The notes beneath the pieces were generated by a model. It was not told the DNA's origin. It ran no database searches and saw only the letters and a list, made by a program, of their open reading frames with translations. Below, in pieces: positions 56,283 to 63,982 of a stretch of 64,000 bases of DNA. The position numbers and the translations under genes were made by a program. Every line of letters starts with the position of its first letter. The first letter of the stretch is position 1. Source of the stretch: JBFMFH01 sp040752275 (GTDB lineage: Bacteria; Acidobacteriota; Vicinamibacteria; Vicinamibacterales; JAKQTR01); NCBI GenBank assembly GCA_040752275.1, contig JBFMFH010000056.1, positions 42,937 through 106,936 on the forward strand. The letters are read 5' to 3'.

Positions 56283-57659
56283 TCAGTCGCTGCCGCCGGT
56301 GACGGAGTACTTGGCGAGGTAGTAGCTCAACGCCCGCTGGCTGATGCCCATCAGCTCGGCCGCGTCCTTCTTGATGCCATGCGCCGCGTCGAGAGCCAGC
56401 CGGACGGTTTCCCGCTCGGTCCACTCCACGTTGCGGTGCAGTCGCAGGGAAGGCAGGCCGGTCTGGCGGCGGACAACGGGACCCAGGCCGGAGACGGCGT
56501 CGGCGCTGATGATCGGTTCCGGGGAGAGCACGACCGCCCGCTCGATCGTGTTCTCCAGCTCACGGACATTGCCCGGCCAGTCGTAGCGCTGCAGCGCCGT
56601 GACGGCCGACTCGTCCAGGCCCTCAATGCGCCGGCCCGCACGGGAGCCGTGCTTGTGGACGAAGTGCTCGGCGAGAGCCGGAATGTCATCGCGGCGATCG
56701 CGAAGGGGCGGGATGGCGATGGGAATGACGTTGAGGCGATAGTACAGGTCCTCCTGGAACGTCCCGTCGGCCACCATTCGGGCCAGGTCGCGGTTTGTCG
56801 CGGCAATCACCCGGACATCGACCCGCTGCGACCGCTCCGACCCGAGCGGCTCGAATTCCCGTTCCTGGAGGACTCGCAACAGCTTGGCCTGGAGGGGCAG
56901 CCCGAGCATCGCGATCTCGTCCAGGAAGATCGAGCTGCCGTCGGCCAGGGAGAACTTCCCCTTCTTGGTGGCGGTGGCCCCGGTGAAGGCGCCCCGCACG
57001 TGTCCGAAGAGCTCCGACTCGAGCAAGGTGTCCGGGATGGCCGCGCAGTTCACCTTGATGAGCGGCATGTGGCGCTGGCCGCTGCGGTCGTGGATCGCCC
57101 GTGCCACGAGCTCCTTGCCGGTGCCGGTCTCTCCGGTGATGAGGACGGTGCTCTTGGCATTCGCGACCAGATCGATCGTCTTGATGACCTCCTGCATGGC
57201 GCGGCTGCGGCCGACGATGCCGTAATGGTCGAACTCCTCGTCGCGCTCGCTCAGCAGGTAGCTGTTGTGCGTGCGCAGCCGCTGAAGTTCCACTGCGCGC
57301 CGCACCACGACGAGGAGCTCGTCGATCTCGAACGGCTTCTGGAGGTAGTCGAGGGCGCCCAGCTTCATGGCCTCGATGGCGCTCTCGACTGTGGCGTGCG
57401 CGGTCATCAGAATCATCTGCGGGCGCTCACCCGCCGCGGTCGGCGAGGCGATCTCGCGGACGAGATCCAAGCCGGACATGTCGGGCATCACATTGTCGGC
57501 GACCAGCACGTCGAACGTGCGCTCGTTCAGCAGGCGGCGGGCTTCCCGCCCATTGGTCGCGCCCACTGCATCGTGGCCGTCTGCACGCAGGGCCCGCACG
57601 AGCGACTTGAGGATCTTCTCCTCGTCGTCAGCGATCAGGATGGTCCCAGTGATCGACAT
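56283..57659 (-). CDS. Sigma-54-dependent response regulator (NtrC family)
   Basis: 458 residues. Receiver domain with phospho-acceptor D55 (VLVADNVMPDMSG), AAA+ domain with Walker A GETGTGKE at 176-183 and the sigma-54 contact loop GAFTGA at 223-228, and a C-terminal Fis-type helix-turn-helix (about 418-450, KKDAAELMGISQRALSYYLAKY). All elements for activating sigma-54 polymerase are intact. It follows its kinase by 17 bp. The probable target is the promoter at 56118-56132. Confidence 0.95.
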   Translation of the reverse strand: MSITGTILIADDEEKILKSLVRALRADGHDAVGATNGREARRLLNERTFDVLVADNVMPDMSGLDLVREIASPTAAGERPQMILMTAHATVESAIEAMKLGALDYLQKPFEIDELLVVVRRAVELQRLRTHNSYLLSERDEEFDHYGIVGRSRAMQEVIKTIDLVANAKSTVLITGETGTGKELVARAIHDRSGQRHMPLIKVNCAAIPDTLLESELFGHVRGAFTGATATKKGKFSLADGSSIFLDEIAMLGLPLQAKLLRVLQEREFEPLGSERSQRVDVRVIAATNRDLARMVADGTFQEDLYYRLNVIPIAIPPLRDRRDDIPALAEHFVHKHGSRAGRRIEGLDESAVTALQRYDWPGNVRELENTIERAVVLSPEPIISADAVSGLGPVVRRQTGLPSLRLHRNVEWTERETVRLALDAAHGIKKDAAELMGISQRALSYYLAKYSVTGGSD

Positions 57660-57676
57660 ATCGGCCGTCTCCAGAC

Positions 57677-59641
57677 TCAGTGACCGTCTCCGAAATCGGC
57701 CCGCTGCCGGCCCGCGGGTCTGAGGGGAAGCTCGATGCGCACCGACGTCCCCGTGTCCGGATCGCTCTCGATAGTGATGCGACCGCCGAGGCCCTCGACG
57801 ATGTTCCGGACGATGGCCAGGCCGAGGCCCGTACCGCCCCGGCGTGTGGTGAAGTACGGCTCGAACACGCGGGGGAGCACGGCGGGATCGATGCCGATTC
57901 CGCGGTCGCGGATCCAGATTCGGATGCCGCCGCCCGGGCAGGCCTCCGTGCAGAGCTCGACTGGGGCACGGCCGTCCGAGGTCGGGCGCGCCGAACTCGG
58001 TCCTTCGGCTCGCCCGTGCGACCGCGATTCGTTCGCGCCGAACGTGGCCGGATCTGCCCGCTCAGCACTCAGTCCCGACGGAGCAAGTACGTCGCCGTGC
58101 TTGTGCATCGAAGGACGTGGGGCTCCGCCGCCGGTGCCGGACGCACTCGCGATCACCGCATGCCGGGCGTTGGTCAGTACATTGACCAGGGCGCTCCTGA
58201 GCCGGTCCGGATCCGAGACGACCTCAGGCAGGCCCGGGGCGAGCGCGAGCCGGATCGGCACGCCGTCTTCGTCCGCCTGGGCGGCCTGGGCGGAGTCGCG
58301 GCAGATGTCGTTCACGTCGGCGCGCTGCCAATGGAACGTGATCGGCCTTGCGTAGTCGAGGACCTCCGACACGATTCGATTCAGCCGCGCGACTTCGCCG
58401 TCGATGTCCTGGAGGGCCTCCTCGCGGGCCTCCGGCCGTGCGTCCTCCCGCCGCAACGCGCGCAGCGCCGCCTTGATGATCATCAGTGGATTCCTCACCT
58501 CGTGGGCGACGACGCTCGACAATCGGCCCAGCGACGAGAGACGCTCGCGGTGCGCCGCGTCCCGCTCGAATACGGCGATGGACTCGGTGAGGGTGTTGAA
58601 CGTCGACGCGAGGAGCCTGGCGTCTTCGTCCTCCCACCCTCCGGCGCGCAGCGGGATCTTGCGCGTCAGGTCGCCCGTGGCGGCCACCTCCCGCATCACG
58701 GTCGTGATCGCGCCTAGCGGGCGCGTGATCGTGCGGGCCACGGCGTAGCTGAGAATCGTCGCGAGCAGCACCGCAATCAGGGCCGCCGCGGCGATGAACG
58801 TCTGGATCCGCCCCAGGAACCTCAGGCGGGCCGTCTGCGAGCGCAGGACCACGACGAACGGCGAGTCTCTGCCCGGCCCGGCCCCCGAAGTCACCCGGCG
58901 AGTCGGGCCCCCGAGGGGACGCGTGAGCGCCACGTAGTCGTCCGCTCCGAGCGAGAGGTGCGTGACGCCGGCTCCGCGGGGGTGCACCGCAAGCGACGCC
59001 CACGTGTCGCGGGGCATCGTGCTGGCGCGGACGGCGCCCCCGAGACCGAAGGCGATGTCGCTGCCGGTCAGGCCCTTGAATTCCCCGGCCAGCGCGTTGT
59101 CGAGCACGAACCCGATGCTCAGCGTACCGGAGAGATCCATCGGCTCACGTCCGACGGTGATAGGCACCGTCAGGACCTGCAGGACACCCGCCGGGTGAGG
59201 GTGGAAGGACATGCTCTCCCGGCCGGACAGCGCAACCGCAAGCGAGGGGAGCCGGGAGAAGACGTCCAGAGGCAGCGCCCCGGGGCCGATATTGGCCAGC
59301 ATGCGCCCTGCGCGATCCGTGACGGTCACGAAACTCGACTCAGGGAGCATGTCCCGGTACTCGGCGGCCAGTGGCCGTACCGTCGGAGGATCGGCAGTGG
59401 CGACCGCCGCCTTCAACTTCGGCAGATCGGCAATCAGGCGGGACAGCCGGGTGAAGGTGTCTGACAGCGAACGGCTCTGACGATCGACCACGGCGCCCGA
59501 TTCAATCAGCCCTCGGCTCAGCTCGCGCTCGGCCTCGGCCCTGACGCGAGTGCTGACGAAGACGGCCGTCGAGCCGATGACCACCACGAGCAGCGCGGCC
59601 GACGCCAGGAAGATGCGGTTCGTCAGGGAGGCGAGGACCAT
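57677..59641 (-). CDS. Membrane sensor histidine kinase with a repeat inserted in its ATPase domain
   Basis: 654 residues. TM1 (10-30), an extracytoplasmic sensor domain (31-278), TM2 (281-302), HAMP (303-360), HisKA with phospho-His H380 (VVAHEVRNPL), and HATPase with N-box N491 (LTNARHAV), G1 box DRGIGID (579-585) and G2 box RGGTGLGLA (601-609). Between N-box and G1 box, residues about 505-552 are an in-frame copy of the dispersed repeat, adding some 50 residues to a loop usually about 25 long. All catalytic boxes remain, so the kinase may still work. It pairs with the NtrC-type regulator downstream. Confidence 0.93.
   Translation of the reverse strand: MVLASLTNRIFLASAALLVVVIGSTAVFVSTRVRAEAERELSRGLIESGAVVDRQSRSLSDTFTRLSRLIADLPKLKAAVATADPPTVRPLAAEYRDMLPESSFVTVTDRAGRMLANIGPGALPLDVFSRLPSLAVALSGRESMSFHPHPAGVLQVLTVPITVGREPMDLSGTLSIGFVLDNALAGEFKGLTGSDIAFGLGGAVRASTMPRDTWASLAVHPRGAGVTHLSLGADDYVALTRPLGGPTRRVTSGAGPGRDSPFVVVLRSQTARLRFLGRIQTFIAAAALIAVLLATILSYAVARTITRPLGAITTVMREVAATGDLTRKIPLRAGGWEDEDARLLASTFNTLTESIAVFERDAAHRERLSSLGRLSSVVAHEVRNPLMIIKAALRALRREDARPEAREEALQDIDGEVARLNRIVSEVLDYARPITFHWQRADVNDICRDSAQAAQADEDGVPIRLALAPGLPEVVSDPDRLRSALVNVLTNARHAVIASASGTGGGAPRPSMHKHGDVLAPSGLSAERADPATFGANESRSHGRAEGPSSARPTSDGRAPVELCTEACPGGGIRIWIRDRGIGIDPAVLPRVFEPYFTTRRGGTGLGLAIVRNIVEGLGGRITIESDPDTGTSVRIELPLRPAGRQRADFGDGH
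57999..58116 (-). repeat. Dispersed repeat, copy 2, inside the kinase coding region
   Basis: Bounded by GTCCTTCG and CGAAGGAC. Translated in the kinase frame it gives PSM-x3-GD-x-LA ... LS-x-ERADP-x-TFG-x-NE, sharing about 22 of 43 residues with copy 1 at 55968-56098. Confidence 0.82.
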
Positions 59642-59661
59642 GGATCTGCTGGAGAACGGAC

Positions 59662-60354
59662 TCAGCGGATGGCGAAGTCCGCAACCGCGGCGTTGCCCGT
59701 CGCGGGCACGATGACGGCGCGGGTTTCACGGACCGCCCCCTCGTGCCACACCACGACCGTGTAGGCACCGGAAGGCACGCCCTCCAGTGCATATCGACCT
59801 TCGGCATCCGTCACCGAGAAGTACCGATGCGAGAACACCAGGATGTAGGCGCTCATGTGCGAATGGATGTCGCAGAAGACCTGGACCACACCAGGCCGGT
59901 CGAAGCGCACCGATTTCGACTTGCCTCTGGCGTAGCGGCCCAGGTCGAAGGTCTTGGCCTTGGAGAGCGAGAAGACGTTGTGGAAAATGACGTCGCTGTT
60001 GGGGAAGTCCACGGTGGTGCCGACGGTGATGGCCAACACGTGAGGAACGAATGTCTCGTTCCGCTGGTCCATCGTGGCCCTCGCGTCGTCCCGTTCGAAG
60101 GCCCCGCGCGGCGCGGACTCCAGATACACAACGGCCGGCCGCAGTTCGACCGGTCGCGGCGCATGCGTCCCGCCGAGCGAGCTGGGCATGGGCCTCGGCT
60201 CGACCGTGACCCTGTAGTCGGAGACGGTAACGCGCCCGCGGATCGATCCGGGCGCAGGCGCCGTGAATGCGAGCGGACAGGTGGCCGCGACGCAGAACAG
60301 CGCGACGGCAGATCCCGGGATCCGGTGCCCGACGCGTTCGATCACCGACGTCAT
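59662..60354 (-). CDS. Secreted plastocyanin-like protein with carboxypeptidase-regulatory end
   Basis: 230 residues. A signal peptide (about 12-32) precedes a cupredoxin-like domain with candidate copper ligands H125 (FHNVF), C161, H164 (FCDIHSH) and M167. A C-terminal segment (DAEGRYALEGVPSGAYTVVVWHEG) matches the carboxypeptidase-regulatory beta-sandwich. Such proteins are often labelled methylamine-utilisation-like. Its ATG shares one base with the stop of the porin-like gene (TGATG). Probably an extracytoplasmic copper or redox protein linked to the two-component system downstream. Confidence 0.85.
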   Translation of the reverse strand: MTSVIERVGHRIPGSAVALFCVAATCPLAFTAPAPGSIRGRVTVSDYRVTVEPRPMPSSLGGTHAPRPVELRPAVVYLESAPRGAFERDDARATMDQRNETFVPHVLAITVGTTVDFPNSDVIFHNVFSLSKAKTFDLGRYARGKSKSVRFDRPGVVQVFCDIHSHMSAYILVFSHRYFSVTDAEGRYALEGVPSGAYTVVVWHEGAVRETRAVIVPATGNAAVADFAIR

Positions 60355-61577
60355 CAGAACCACCACAGAAGCTGAGCTGCCCAGAGGTGATCCTCGCGTA
60401 CGCGACCGCCACCCCTCTGGTGATAGAGGTACGAGCCCTTCAGGAGGAGGCCTCGACGCAGGGTCGTGCCCGCGCCGAGTTCGAGGCGAGACACGTCCGC
60501 GTCCCAGGTTCGGGACCCTCGCGAGCCCTCCACGGTCGAGAAGGCCAGCCGGTCGGCCCGGGCCGCCACGTACAGGCGCGGCCCGACGCGGCGTCGCGCT
60601 TCGATGTATCCGCCCCGCGCCCGCAACGGGCCTCGAATGGGGGGCGCTTCGAGGTCCGGCACGGACCAGCCGGAGGCGACGAACTCGCCCCGTACGAGCC
60701 AATATCCCCATGAGCATTCCCCGTCGAATCCGACAGCCCGCTGGCGGTACGGATGGTCTCGAACGAGCGCCGGAAGAATCTCGATGAGGTCGCGGTCGAG
60801 GAACTCGCTGCGTGATCCGGAGATGCCCACGACGAGGCCGACCACCGGCTTCCATGACACGCGCCCAGCGACCTGGGGCGCACGGATGGGGCCTCGGGCA
60901 AGAGGGCGGGAGAGCGACCCGAGGGTGACCGAGACGGCCCCTTCGAGTCGCTGGCCAGCCACCAAGGCCTGGACGCCGGTGCCCCATCGCGAAGCGGCGA
61001 TGGGCGGGACGCCGTTGCGCCACTCGGCGTCGCCAACCGGGTACCGCACCAGCCAGCCCCGGGCACGCATCGCCAGCAGGTCGTCGACCGTGGCCGGTAC
61101 GGCGTCGGGCCTGAGAGCCGTCAGGTACTGGTAGAGCAGGGGATCACCGATGAGCGGGTTGTTCTGCGGATAACTCCGCCGGGCGTACGCGCCAAAAACC
61201 GGCGGAATGCGGCCGGCCTGGAGATTCACGAGACCCTTCCAGGGTCGGTAGCGGAGGTACCACGCGTATGGTTCAACCCCTCGGCCGGTCTCGCCGCGCG
61301 CTTCGAAGAGCGCCGAGAGATCCGACGTGATCCTGGCCTCGACCGCGAGCCCGGCGCGCACGCGACGAAGGGAACTGGTCTCGTAGTCGGTGTAGGTGAA
61401 CCACCCCGGGTCGGGAGCCCCGACCGTTATCGAGAGATCGCCCGCGAACAGCACGCGCCCCCCCGCGACGGAGAACGGGCTCGCCGGCCGCCCCTGCGCA
61501 GAGGCGGGACGCACGCCGTACAGGTGTAGCACGACAGCCAGCCAGACAGCGGCACCGGCGCGCGTCAGACTCCGCAT
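60354..61577 (-). CDS. Outer-membrane porin-like beta-barrel protein
   Basis: 407 residues from ATG 61577. Signal peptide (about 1-28, ending ASAQ), then a beta-rich chain of alternating strands (for example VAGRVSWKPVVGLVVGISGS) that ends LLWWF with a terminal Phe, as expected of a trimeric porin or carboxylate channel. I recognise no narrower family. It is first in the porin-cupredoxin-kinase-regulator group and divergent to the IclR gene. A GTG at 61625 is a less likely start. Confidence 0.78.
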   Translation of the reverse strand: MRSLTRAGAAVWLAVVLHLYGVRPASAQGRPASPFSVAGGRVLFAGDLSITVGAPDPGWFTYTDYETSSLRRVRAGLAVEARITSDLSALFEARGETGRGVEPYAWYLRYRPWKGLVNLQAGRIPPVFGAYARRSYPQNNPLIGDPLLYQYLTALRPDAVPATVDDLLAMRARGWLVRYPVGDAEWRNGVPPIAASRWGTGVQALVAGQRLEGAVSVTLGSLSRPLARGPIRAPQVAGRVSWKPVVGLVVGISGSRSEFLDRDLIEILPALVRDHPYRQRAVGFDGECSWGYWLVRGEFVASGWSVPDLEAPPIRGPLRARGGYIEARRRVGPRLYVAARADRLAFSTVEGSRGSRTWDADVSRLELGAGTTLRRGLLLKGSYLYHQRGGGRVREDHLWAAQLLWWF

Positions 61578-61662
61578 TGGAGGGTACCCACATGGAATTC
61601 TATGCACAATCGCCGCCGTGCGCACGCCGGCTTCGGTTCACCCCCTCGCGCAGGGTGGGGGC

Positions 61663-61691
61663 TTGACAGTGCGTTCCTCACTGGTTACAGT
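61663..61691 (+). promoter_or_regulatory. Strong sigma-70 promoter of the IclR gene
   Basis: TTGACA (61663-61668), 17-bp spacer, TACAGT (61686-61691). Transcription should start near 61698, about 48 bases before the ATG. Confidence 0.72.
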
Positions 61692-61709
61692 TTAGAAGAA
61701 TGAAACGTG

Positions 61710-61726
61710 CTTCCATATAATGGAAG
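61710..61726. promoter_or_regulatory. Probable IclR operator palindrome
   Basis: CTTCCAT-ATA-ATGGAAG, 7-bp perfect arms. It resembles TTCC-N7-GGAA type sites of IclR-family regulators and includes a TATAAT. It lies just after the predicted start of the IclR transcript and upstream of the divergent porin gene, suiting autoregulation. Confidence 0.62.
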
Positions 61727-61745
61727 CCATCGACCGACCTGGAAG

Positions 61746-62486
61746 ATGATACCGATACGCTCGGCCCCGGCCCCGACGTCGATCGACAAGGCCCTGGGGG
61801 TGTGCGAAGCACTCAGTACAGCACCATCCGGTCTGGCCTTGACCGATCTCTCTCGTGCGATCGGCCAGCCGCGGCCGTCCGTGCACCGGCTACTCGCCGT
61901 GTTGAAGCGTCGTGGCTATGTCCGGCAGGACGATGAGACGCAGCGGTACAGCCTGACCTTGAAGATGCTGGACCTGAGCTTCCGCATGCTCGGCCGCTCC
62001 GAGATCCGGCTGCATGCGTACCCTCTGCTCCGCGACCACGCGCTCCGCAGCAGTCACCGCAGTTTCGTGGCAGTGCCTGAGGCAAGCGAGGTGAGCTACA
62101 TCTGGAGCACGGGCGAGGACGACGTGGCGATGCGCACCACGTTCGGCCGCCAGATGCCGGCCCATTGCGCCGTCTACTTCGAGGAGGGGCAGCTCTCCCG
62201 CCGCCTCAGCTGCCTGCGCCTGGAGCGGCCGATGGACGTCGACGCCGGCGCGGCGCCGCTCGTCAGGCTCGGCGCCCGGGACGATGGCGGCGGTCAGCGG
62301 TTGTTCTGCACCTGCGCTCCGGTGTATGACTACACGGGCCGGGAAGTCGCACGCGTCGGGGTCTTTGGGCACGGCCCGGACGACACGCCCATCCTCACCG
62401 AGCACAACCGTGGGGCATGGGAGCTCGGTCGCCTGGTGTCCAGGCGTCTCGGGCACCTGCCCGCAGTCGGGATCGAGGCGCACTGA
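61746..62486 (+). CDS. IclR-family transcriptional regulator
   Basis: 246 residues from ATG 61746. N-terminal winged helix (about 10-70: SIDKALGVCEALSTAPSG, LTDLSRAIGQPRPSVHRLLAVL), then the IclR effector domain (about 85-240). These regulators bind small carboxylates or aromatic acids and often repress their own gene. Possible targets are its own promoter, the divergent porin operon or the ferredoxin/nuo genes downstream; none is shown by sequence beyond the palindrome. Confidence 0.88.
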   Translation: MIPIRSAPAPTSIDKALGVCEALSTAPSGLALTDLSRAIGQPRPSVHRLLAVLKRRGYVRQDDETQRYSLTLKMLDLSFRMLGRSEIRLHAYPLLRDHALRSSHRSFVAVPEASEVSYIWSTGEDDVAMRTTFGRQMPAHCAVYFEEGQLSRRLSCLRLERPMDVDAGAAPLVRLGARDDGGGQRLFCTCAPVYDYTGREVARVGVFGHGPDDTPILTEHNRGAWELGRLVSRRLGHLPAVGIEAH

Positions 62487-62602
62487 TCGGTGTGACGACC
62501 GGTGGCGGCGCCTGGCTCCGGTTGTTTGGCGTCCCGTTCCCGGGAGCGCCGGCCGAGGGCCTCGGTCCTGGGGGAAGGACAGCTGAACGGAGGACACGCG
62601 AC

Positions 62603-62863
62603 ATGGCGTACATCATCTGCGAACCCTGTATCGGGACGAAGGACACGGCCTGCGTAGACGTCTGCCCGGTGGACTGCATCCACCCGCGCAAGGACGAGTC
62701 CGAGTTCGAAACGGCTGAGATGCTCTACATCCACCCGGACGAGTGCATCGACTGCGGCGCCTGTGTGCCGGCGTGTCCGGTCGAGGCCATCTTCGTCCTC
62801 GACGAGACCCCGGAGAAGTGGCAGCACTTCATTGCAAAGAACGCCGAGTACTATCAGAAGTAG
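62603..62863 (+). CDS. fdxA: 7Fe ferredoxin (3Fe-4S plus 4Fe-4S)
   Basis: 86 residues. CEPCIGTKDTACVDVCP near the start and CIDCGACVPACP around residue 50 are the two cluster motifs of FdxA-type ferredoxins; the wide first spacing marks the 3Fe-4S site. GGAGG stands 9 bp before ATG 62603. It carries low-potential electrons in the cytoplasm. It is 116 bp after the IclR gene and 50 bp before nuoB. Confidence 0.93.
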   Translation: MAYIICEPCIGTKDTACVDVCPVDCIHPRKDESEFETAEMLYIHPDECIDCGACVPACPVEAIFVLDETPEKWQHFIAKNAEYYQK

Positions 62864-62913
62864 CCGTTGACGCCCCTGGGAGAACGCGAGCCCCCGCGAA
62901 CGAGGATGCCGAT

Positions 62914-63450
62914 ATGGGCGTGATTGACCAGCGGTTCGAGGACAACATCATCACGACGAACGTTGACAAGGTGTTGGCCTGGGCCCGCTTGAATTCGTTG
63001 TGGCCAATGGGATTCGGTCTGGCCTGCTGCGCCATTGAGATGATGGCTGCCGGTGGACCGCGGTTCGACATCGCGCGCTTCGGGGCGGAGGTGTTCCGCG
63101 CGTCCCCCCGCCAGGCCGACCTGATGATCGTGGCCGGCACGGTGACCAAGAAGATGGCGCCGGTGCTCCGGCGGCTGTACGACCAGATGCCCGAGCCCCG
63201 GTGGGTGATCTCGATGGGGAGCTGCTCCAATGCGGGCGGCCCGTTCCCGACCTACTCGGTGCTGCAGGGCGTCGACAAGGTGGTGCCGGTCGATGTCTAC
63301 GTGTCCGGCTGTCCCCCGCGCCCCGAAGCGCTCTTCTACGGCCTCATGCGCCTGCAGGACAAGATCCGCAAGGAGAGCACGGTCCTGCGCAGGCAGCGCG
63401 TGATTCGCGCCGGGGAGACCGAGCCGGTGGTCGTCGAGGACAGGGGCTGA
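62914..63450 (+). CDS. nuoB: NADH-quinone oxidoreductase subunit B
   Basis: 178 residues. It binds the N2 4Fe-4S cluster next to the quinone site of complex I; ligands are the double Cys of GLACCAIEMMA, the Cys of MGSCSNAGG and that of SGCPPRPEAL. GAGG lies 8 bp before ATG 62914. Unusually, nuoI follows directly (2 bp) rather than nuoC/D, so the complex I genes are rearranged or split here. Confidence 0.93.
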   Translation: MGVIDQRFEDNIITTNVDKVLAWARLNSLWPMGFGLACCAIEMMAAGGPRFDIARFGAEVFRASPRQADLMIVAGTVTKKMAPVLRRLYDQMPEPRWVISMGSCSNAGGPFPTYSVLQGVDKVVPVDVYVSGCPPRPEALFYGLMRLQDKIRKESTVLRRQRVIRAGETEPVVVEDRG

Positions 63451-63452
63451 CG

Positions 63453-63914
63453 ATGAGAGACCTCCTGCGCGCGATCTTCCTCGTCGACTTCATCAAGGGC
63501 CTCTGGGTCACACTGAAATACACCCCCCAACCGGCCTTCACCTTTCAGTACCCGGCGGAACGGCGCCCCGTCGCGCCCCGCTTCCGTGGCGTGCTGCGAC
63601 TGCAAGTTGAGCCCGGCACGGGCGCTCAGACCTGCATTGTGTGCGACCAGTGCGCCAAGGCGTGCCCGGACGATTTGATCTCGCTCGGCGGCCATCGCGA
63701 ACCGGGCCTGAAGATCAAGGTGCTGGACTATTTCGACTTCAACCTGTCCCGGTGTAGCTTCTGCGGCCTGTGCTCGGAGGTGTGCCCGACCAAGCCGATC
63801 AAGGCCCTGATCATGAGTGAGGACTACGAGCTGGGCACCTACAACCGCGACGCGCAGATTCTGCGCGTCGACGACATGTACGACGGCGTGCCGATTCAGC
63901 ACTACACGCACTAA
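63453..63914 (+). CDS. nuoI: NADH-quinone oxidoreductase subunit I
   Basis: 153 residues. Two 4Fe-4S motifs, CIVCDQCAKACP and CSFCGLCSEVCP, carry clusters N6a and N6b linking to NuoB. The N-terminal helix (FLVDFIKGLWVTLKY) touches the membrane arm as in other NuoI proteins. No other complex I subunit is visible to the window edge, which begins with repeats after this gene. Confidence 0.93.
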   Translation: MRDLLRAIFLVDFIKGLWVTLKYTPQPAFTFQYPAERRPVAPRFRGVLRLQVEPGTGAQTCIVCDQCAKACPDDLISLGGHREPGLKIKVLDYFDFNLSRCSFCGLCSEVCPTKPIKALIMSEDYELGTYNRDAQILRVDDMYDGVPIQHYTH

Positions 63915-63919
63915 GAACC

Positions 63920-63947
63920 GGGATTCGGGATTCGGGATTCGGGATTC
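63920..63947. repeat. 7-bp tandem array (GGGATTC)4
   Basis: Four perfect units right after nuoI, inverted relative to the GAATCCC array at 63983-64000; together they can form a hairpin with about 18 bp of stem. Confidence 0.9.
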
Positions 63948-63982
63948 GGGCACGCCGGTGGCATCGTTGGGCAGTTCTGGTC

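Noticed and set aside
61598..61616. A second sigma-54-like GG-N10-GC on the minus strand before the porin gene
   Set aside because: Flanking bases fit poorly (GGCGG and TGTGC rather than GGCAC and TTGC), so it is likely chance.
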